Assembly (NCBI GenBank): GCA_026981655.1
Contig: JALSIJ010000002.1
Span: 1-35,880, forward strand
Length of the DNA: 35,880 bases
Source: Rhizobiaceae bacterium
GTDB lineage: Bacteria > Pseudomonadota > Alphaproteobacteria > Rhizobiales > Rhizobiaceae
Direction: 5' to 3'
Shown here: in pieces, positions 31,270 to 35,880 of the stretch
Numbering within the stretch: position 1 is the first letter of the stretch
How the letters are laid out: each line of letters opens with the position of its first letter
Notes under the pieces: generated by a model
Database searches by the model: none
What the model was told of the DNA's origin: nothing
The model's input: the letters and a program-made list of their open reading frames with translations, nothing else
Program-made: the position numbers and the translations under genes

Positions 31270-33666
31270 ATGACGCATTTTTGGGGCAGGAATGAACTTT
31301 TAAGTGAGTTTGGGAATTACATTTCAGTTAAGAAGTCGAGTTCGTTCTCAAGCGAAATCAGACTTAAGACAAATATCATGCAGGTCAAATCGATTTTTCG
31401 GCTTGTACCGGCCATGATGGTTGTGTCTTTGGTTATCATGGCCGGGTTCATATCAATCTCAAGTGGGCAAATGCCTGGATTGTATTTGTCTGCCTGGTCA
31501 ATCAGCCTGATAGTTCTGGTCAGCATCAGCTTATATGCCTGGTGGAATCAGGCGCGCGCAATTCAAAATCGCACCAAGGTAAAGGCCACAATGCGTGGTA
31601 TTGTTATCATGGCAATGTTGTTTTCCAGCCTTTGGGGGCTTTTGCCATCACTCCTGCTTACAGAAGTTGATTCAGACCTTTGGTACTTCACCAGCGCTGC
31701 GATTGTTGGCGTGGTTTGTGGGGCAGGATTTGCTTTAGCAGCAATGCCTATGGCCGTTCTCGGGTTTATGATGCCGGTATTTATCAGCTCAACCGTATTT
31801 GTGGTGCAGGGATTTGAAGCCACAGGTGCGATGCTGGCCGCACTTATGTTCATTTATATCTGCTTCAGTATTATCACCAGTCTTTCTTATATACGCTCGC
31901 TGGTTGAAAATACTCGGGCCCAACATGGTGTTGAAGAACAAAAGCATGTCATTGGATTGTTGCTGAAAGATTTTGAAGAAAATACCAGTGATTGGCTGTG
32001 GGAAACTGATGAGCAGTACCTGATAAAAAATGCGTCTAAACGGTTTGCAGCTGTTGTCGGCAGGACACCTGATGAGTTGAACGGCACCGACATGGCGCAA
32101 TTTGCCCATGCGCATACTGAAGACTTAAATCTGGCGGTGTCGGCTTTTGTTGAGAGCGTTCGCAACCGGTTGACATTTCGCGACAAAACCATCCCTGTAA
32201 AAATCAACGGTGAACAATATTGGTGGTCAATTACCGGCAAGCCCTATTACGATGAGGACGGTAAGTTTGTCGGTTTTAGAGGTGTTTGCTCGGATATTTC
32301 AGTGCAAAAGACATCAGAGGAGCGCGTAAGGTTCCTGGCCCACAATGATGCTTTGACCGGATTGGTCAATCGTACTCAATTTACGGATCAGTTGAATCAG
32401 AAAGTCAGTCGTTTGGAGCGATATGGCACGCCATTTTCTGTTCTGTATATTGATCTCGACAGTTTCAAAATTGTCAATGACAGCAAGGGACACCCCGTTG
32501 GTGACAAATTGCTGTCATTGGTTGGCGACAGGTTACGTGCTGAGGTTCGCGAAGTTGATGTTCTGGCCAGAATTGGCGGAGATGAATTCGCCATTATCAT
32601 GGATCTCAAAGAAGACGGAGCCAGTGAAGCGGCTTTGTCCGAGCGAATTATCAAATCACTGTCCACCCCATTTGAGATAGACGGAGATATAATTTCCATC
32701 GGTGCAAGCATTGGTATTGCCAAGGCACCGATAAATGGAACCCGTCCTGACCAGATTTTGCGCAATGCAGATCTTGCATTGTACCGTGCCAAAGAGGCAG
32801 GCAAGGGTGTTTATCAGTTCTTTAAGGCTGAAATGGATTCTAAAGCCCGTGAACGCAGGACACTGGAATTTGAACTGCGGGAAGCACTGGAAGGCAATCA
32901 GTTTGAGCTGCATTATCAACCGCTGCTCGATGCTGATCATAAAAGACCAACCGGGTTTGAAGCATTAATTCGCTGGAACCATCCTATACGTGGCATGATT
33001 TCTCCGGCAGAGTTTATCCCGCTTGCGGAAAAAACCGGACTGATTGTACCCATTGGTGAATGGGTAATCAACGAGGCCTGCAAAACAGCTGCCAGTTGGC
33101 CCAACACCTGTACAATTGCAGTTAATTTGTCTGCCCATCAGTTCGAAGGCAACCACAAAATTATTGAAGTGGTCAAAGACGCTCTGCATTCATCTGGACT
33201 TGATGCATCCCGCCTTGAGTTGGAGGTTACTGAAAGCTTGCTGATTGAACAGCCTGATGAGGTATTTGAAACTTTGACAGAACTAAAAGGGCTTGGTGTT
33301 GCCATTGCAATGGATGATTTTGGTACGGGCTATTCCAGTCTTTCCTACCTGATGAAATTCCCATTCGATAAGATGAAAATTGATCGTTCGTTTGTGGTCG
33401 CTTTGGAGACGGATGTTGCCGCGCGTGATATTTTGAAAACAATTGCCGCACTTGGCGAATCTCTCAATATGAAGATTACTGTTGAAGGTGTTGAAACACT
33501 TGAACAGGTGGATTTCTTATCCAATATGTCTTGTGATCATCTTCAAGGGTATTATTTCGCCAAACCACTGCAGAAAGAGGCCGTTGCAAGCTATCTGCTG
33601 AACCAAGTAAATACAGATACTGATAATTATGAGAAATCAGATCGACTGGTAAAATTAGCTTCTTAA
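31270..33666 (+). CDS. Membrane PAS-GGDEF-EAL protein (c-di-GMP synthesis and breakdown)
   Basis: 798 residues from ATG 31270 (CAGGGG six bases upstream); ATG 31237 has no usable spacing. About six membrane helices (43-208), a PAS domain (about 225-350, with WLWETDEQYLI), GGDEF (350-515) and EAL (530-780). The catalytic GGDEF is intact at 436-440 in ARIGGDEFAI, with an RxxD inhibition site (427-430). The EAL domain has EAL at 564-566 (GFEALIRWNHP), DDFGTGYSSL, KIDRSF, EGVET and QGYYFAKPL, so both activities look possible. It starts 270 bp from the divergent PLP synthase, ends in a strong terminator and is the best output candidate of the signalling locus. Confidence 0.92.
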   Translation: MTHFWGRNELLSEFGNYISVKKSSSFSSEIRLKTNIMQVKSIFRLVPAMMVVSLVIMAGFISISSGQMPGLYLSAWSISLIVLVSISLYAWWNQARAIQNRTKVKATMRGIVIMAMLFSSLWGLLPSLLLTEVDSDLWYFTSAAIVGVVCGAGFALAAMPMAVLGFMMPVFISSTVFVVQGFEATGAMLAALMFIYICFSIITSLSYIRSLVENTRAQHGVEEQKHVIGLLLKDFEENTSDWLWETDEQYLIKNASKRFAAVVGRTPDELNGTDMAQFAHAHTEDLNLAVSAFVESVRNRLTFRDKTIPVKINGEQYWWSITGKPYYDEDGKFVGFRGVCSDISVQKTSEERVRFLAHNDALTGLVNRTQFTDQLNQKVSRLERYGTPFSVLYIDLDSFKIVNDSKGHPVGDKLLSLVGDRLRAEVREVDVLARIGGDEFAIIMDLKEDGASEAALSERIIKSLSTPFEIDGDIISIGASIGIAKAPINGTRPDQILRNADLALYRAKEAGKGVYQFFKAEMDSKARERRTLEFELREALEGNQFELHYQPLLDADHKRPTGFEALIRWNHPIRGMISPAEFIPLAEKTGLIVPIGEWVINEACKTAASWPNTCTIAVNLSAHQFEGNHKIIEVVKDALHSSGLDASRLELEVTESLLIEQPDEVFETLTELKGLGVAIAMDDFGTGYSSLSYLMKFPFDKMKIDRSFVVALETDVAARDILKTIAALGESLNMKITVEGVETLEQVDFLSNMSCDHLQGYYFAKPLQKEAVASYLLNQVNTDTDNYEKSDRLVKLAS

Positions 33667-33690
33667 ACTGAAATTCTGGAAAATTTTAAG

Positions 33691-33715
33691 ATGCCGGGGT
33701 AACCCGGCATTTTTT
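33691..33715 (+). terminator. Rho-independent terminator of the GGDEF-EAL gene
   Basis: Stem ATGCCGGG (33691-33698) / CCCGGCAT (33703-33710), loop GTAA, then TTTTT. It begins 25 bp after the stop codon. Confidence 0.93.
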
Positions 33716-33873
33716 GTGGCACTGGTAAAATCTGAATACCTACTGATTAGACTGCTTCACATTTACATGGAAGCATGTCAGGCCACGATTGGAGCCCGAT
33801 GTGCGAATTGATGAAATCAATTTGAGGGCGAAACTGGCCCGGTGCCTAAGCACCGCCGTAGCGGAGGCCGGGG

Positions 33874-33966
33874 CGTAGCTCAAGTTGCACGTTGACCCCG
33901 GACTTGATCCGGGGGAAGCGTAAAACTTGAGCCATTAGAAAAGCCCCGATTAGCCGTGAGCGAAAA
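33874..33966. repeat. Dispersed stem-loop repeat, copy E5
   Basis: Arms GCTCAAGTT (33878-33886) / AACTTGAGC (33924-33932), interior with a strong hairpin CCCCGGA-CTTGA-TCCGGGG. Flank CATTAGAAAAGC as in E1. On the left, GGTGCCTAAGCACC forms another small hairpin. It lies between the GGDEF-EAL gene and the end of the cobK gene. Confidence 0.8.
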
Positions 33967-33970
33967 CAAA

Positions 33971-34005
33971 CTAGAGTGATTCCATCTAAAGATGAATTGC
34001 TCTAG
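33971..34005. repeat. Palindrome overlapping the 3' end of cobK
   Basis: CTAGAG ... CTCTAG with inner ATTCCATC / GATGAAT, 35 bp. The minus-strand cobK stop (33986-33988) and its last five codons lie inside it. It looks like a rhizobial intergenic palindrome inserted at the gene end; it could also serve as a terminator. Confidence 0.6.
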
Positions 34006-34681
34006 GCCGTATGATCATTACAACACCAATACCAAGTTCGCGGGCTGCATCTAGTTTAAACCGCCCCCGCTCGCCACCAGAATTGCGGCAAACAAGATGT
34101 GATATTCCGTGCGTCTCAAATAGTTTTTTTTCATCATCAACAGAATTACCCGGTAAACCTTCGACAATCGTAAGATGTTTAAAATCCAATGGTAGCGATG
34201 GTGCATCAACCATTCGCGCAACAAAATGAATGTCGTCGCGGCTTGAAAATACATCAAGATGCTGGCTCCCCAATGCCAAAAATGCGCGGGCATCTTCTGG
34301 CAGAGCAGATTTAGCAGCTTTGATATTATCGACCATTTGCCAATCATCTTTGGGCCGAGGTTTCCACGCGGCGCGAGAAACTCGTTTTAGCGGCAGGCCG
34401 GACAATTTGCAGGCCAGTTTAGTGGTTGAGGAAATTTTGGTAGCGAAGGGGTGGGTCGCATCGACCACCTCATCAATTTTGTTTTGGCTGAAATAGGCGA
34501 CCATGCCAAATACACCGCCAAATCCACCGGTCCTTACTTCTCCCGCAATTTTTGCCGGGTTCTTGGTGCGCCCGGCAAGTGAGGTAATGGTGCGGATGTT
34601 TTCTTGGATGGATAGCTCTTTTGCAAGGGCCGCAGCTTCCGTGGTCCCACCCAGGATCAGGATTGTTTTCTCAAAATTCAT
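33986..34681 (-). CDS. cobK: Precorrin-6A / cobalt-precorrin-6A reductase
   Basis: 231 residues from the ATG at 34681, which overlaps the end of cbiD by 11 bp; the longer frame to 34711 would overlap more and adds an uncharacteristic start. NADPH-dependent reductase of corrin-ring synthesis (CobK/CbiJ). Signatures: ILILGGTTEAAALAKEL at the N-terminus, RTGGFGGVFGMVAYF, VVDATHPFATKIS and HLVCRNSGGERGRFKLDAA. The C-terminal five residues are encoded by a palindrome (33971-34005). It is translationally coupled to cbiD, fitting a cobalamin operon that continues beyond the window. Confidence 0.93.
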   Translation of the reverse strand: MNFEKTILILGGTTEAAALAKELSIQENIRTITSLAGRTKNPAKIAGEVRTGGFGGVFGMVAYFSQNKIDEVVDATHPFATKISSTTKLACKLSGLPLKRVSRAAWKPRPKDDWQMVDNIKAAKSALPEDARAFLALGSQHLDVFSSRDDIHFVARMVDAPSLPLDFKHLTIVEGLPGNSVDDEKKLFETHGISHLVCRNSGGERGRFKLDAARELGIGVVMIIRPRAIHL

Positions 34682-35786
34682 GGGCAATAATTTTTCCAGC
34701 GCGGTCCACAATCATAATGTCGGCAGAGACATCCGCGTCCCGAAGGGTATCGCGCACCGTTTCCAATGCGTTTTTTGCAACCGGTGATGCAAGATCAATA
34801 TCGGCCCTTTGCGCAATTTCAAACACTTCCTTGGCAGTGTTGGCGCTTAGAATTGCAGCACGATGGTCGTCATTACCGCTTTGTTTTGCTGTGAGTTCTG
34901 CGAGCCATTTCATATCAACCTGACTGCGGGCAGAATGAAGATCAAGCGCCCCTTGCGCCAGTTTTACCATTTTTGCAAAACCACCGGAAATTGTAAGCCT
35001 TTCAACCGGGTGCTTGCGTAAATATTTTAAAACCCCACCGGCAAAATCGCCCATATCCAGCAGGGCAATTTCCGGCGCATCGAAGTGTTGTTGCGCCGCA
35101 CTTTCGGAAGTTGAACCTGTCGACGCGATGACATGGTTCAGTCCGGCCGCGCGTGCAACGTCAATGCCGCGATGAATTGAATGTATCCATGCGGAACAGG
35201 AAAACGGGTGCACCACACCGGTGGTGCCAAGAATTGAAATGCCGCCAATAATACCAAGCCGCGGGTTCCATGTTTCCTTGGCGATTTCCTCTCCATCTGG
35301 CACGGTAATGGTGATCAAAATATCGGCGGGCATTTGATGGGCATCGCAGATTTCATTGACAATATCGCGCATCATCTGCCGAGGCACCGGGTTTATTGCC
35401 GGTTCGCCAACCTCAATTGGAAGCCCGGCACGCGTAACGGTTCCAACACCTTCGCCGGCGGCAAACACAATGCCTGAGCCGGGAGGCAACGGGCGGACTG
35501 TCGAAATAATCGTCGCCCCGTGGGTAACATCGGGGTCATCACCCGCATCTTTGATTATGCCCGCAACTGCGCCTGTATTATTAATCGCCTCGTAGCAAAG
35601 GGCAAAATGCGGCGCATCACCCTTCGGCAGCAATATTGCCACCGGGTCTGGAAACTCGCCGGTAATCAATGCGGTCAGGGCGGCCTTTGTTGCCGCTGTG
35701 GCGCAGGCACCTGTCGTCCAGCCACGTCTAAGCGCGCCTTCAGGCTTTTCTTTTCTCGGAACCTTTGAATGACTGTTCGTATTCAT
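34671..35786 (-). CDS. cbiD: Cobalt-precorrin-5B (C1)-methyltransferase CbiD
   Basis: 371 residues; methylates C1 of the corrin ring with SAM. Family marks are LRRGWTTGACATAATKAAL, GEGVGTVTRAGLPIEVGEPA followed by INPVPRQMM, ILGTTGVVHPFSCSAWIHSI and ASTGSTSESAAQ. An AGGTGAG site precedes the ATG by a few bases. CbiD belongs to the anaerobic (early cobalt) route, while the next gene is called CobK/CbiJ, which serves either. In alphaproteobacteria CbiD-like proteins are found in place of CobF, so an aerobic operon with CbiD would be usual. The gene upstream is cut by the window edge. Confidence 0.93.
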   Translation of the reverse strand: MNTNSHSKVPRKEKPEGALRRGWTTGACATAATKAALTALITGEFPDPVAILLPKGDAPHFALCYEAINNTGAVAGIIKDAGDDPDVTHGATIISTVRPLPPGSGIVFAAGEGVGTVTRAGLPIEVGEPAINPVPRQMMRDIVNEICDAHQMPADILITITVPDGEEIAKETWNPRLGIIGGISILGTTGVVHPFSCSAWIHSIHRGIDVARAAGLNHVIASTGSTSESAAQQHFDAPEIALLDMGDFAGGVLKYLRKHPVERLTISGGFAKMVKLAQGALDLHSARSQVDMKWLAELTAKQSGNDDHRAAILSANTAKEVFEIAQRADIDLASPVAKNALETVRDTLRDADVSADIMIVDRAGKIIAHEF

Positions 35787-35789
35787 TTC

Positions 35790-35880
35790 TCACCTATAGG
35801 CGATTGTGAGCCGATGCAAAAGCTGGTAACCCGCATCAATCTTGAATTTCGGAACAATCTCATGCCTTTGAGCCAAAACG
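35790..35880 (-). CDS. Possible 3' end of an upstream corrin-operon gene
   Basis: The frame that stops at 35790-35792 reads QRHEIVPKFKIDAGYQLLHR before a short tail, which looks like protein, and ends three bases before the cbiD ATG. Another frame ends in an ATGA overlap with cbiD and is an alternative. About 30 residues are too few to name a family; cobalamin genes are expected here. Confidence 0.35.
   Translation of the reverse strand, partial: VLAQRHEIVPKFKIDAGYQLLHRLTIAYR

Overview
The window looks like chromosomal DNA of a member of the Alphaproteobacteria, order Hyphomicrobiales (Rhizobiales), and possibly a marine lineage. The reasons are families typical of that group: DUF3126, a BTLCP-type transglutaminase-like peptidase, PAS_5/DUF1457, DUF2336 and an Omp25/31-like barrel. 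The block CBS protein - patatin - hisI - folE - IscU-like - yidD - thrS also has a rhizobial flavour. This placement is inference from protein content. I see no rRNA, tRNA, CRISPR array or intact transposon.

Region by region. 1-3.6 kb: the 3' part of cysE, a DUF3126 gene, two membrane proteins of unknown function, then divergent mnmD and a gamma-carbonic-anhydrase-like gene. 3.6-6.4 kb: a BTLCP peptidase, a repeat-rich gap, a twin-PilZ protein and a PAS_5 protein. 6.4-11.1 kb: a gap holding an orphan terminator, then rhomboid, CBS-pair, patatin, hisI, folE and IscU-like genes. 11.1-12.9 kb: a mosaic of repeats, with a full yidD, a c-type cytochrome gene and a second, 5'-truncated yidD. 12.9-23 kb: a bacterial arginine kinase, thrS, an HSL-type hydrolase, a secreted repeat protein, nitroreductase plus flavin reductase, an anchored nuclease, a MaoC/CoA-lyase pair and a DUF2336 protein. 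23-26.1 kb: nadK, a secreted lysine-rich protein, a small membrane protein and an outer-membrane barrel. 26.2-33.7 kb: a signalling locus made of a membrane hybrid histidine kinase, two lone receiver proteins, an AONS/ALAS-fold PLP synthase and a GGDEF-EAL protein. 33.7-35.9 kb: a repeat element and the 3' part of a corrin-ring operon (cbiD, cobK).

Three things stand out. First, the 26.2-33.7 kb locus has the part list of an alpha-hydroxyketone quorum-sensing system (CqsA/CqsS or LqsA/LqsS/LqsR), next to a c-di-GMP enzyme that could be an output. Second, there is a complete phosphagen kinase, a family rare in bacteria, between yidD and thrS. Third, a family of stem-loop repeats occurs five times in the window. 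Its arms differ in sequence between copies but stay complementary, and two copies sit inside a ~314 bp direct duplication that brackets the cytochrome gene.
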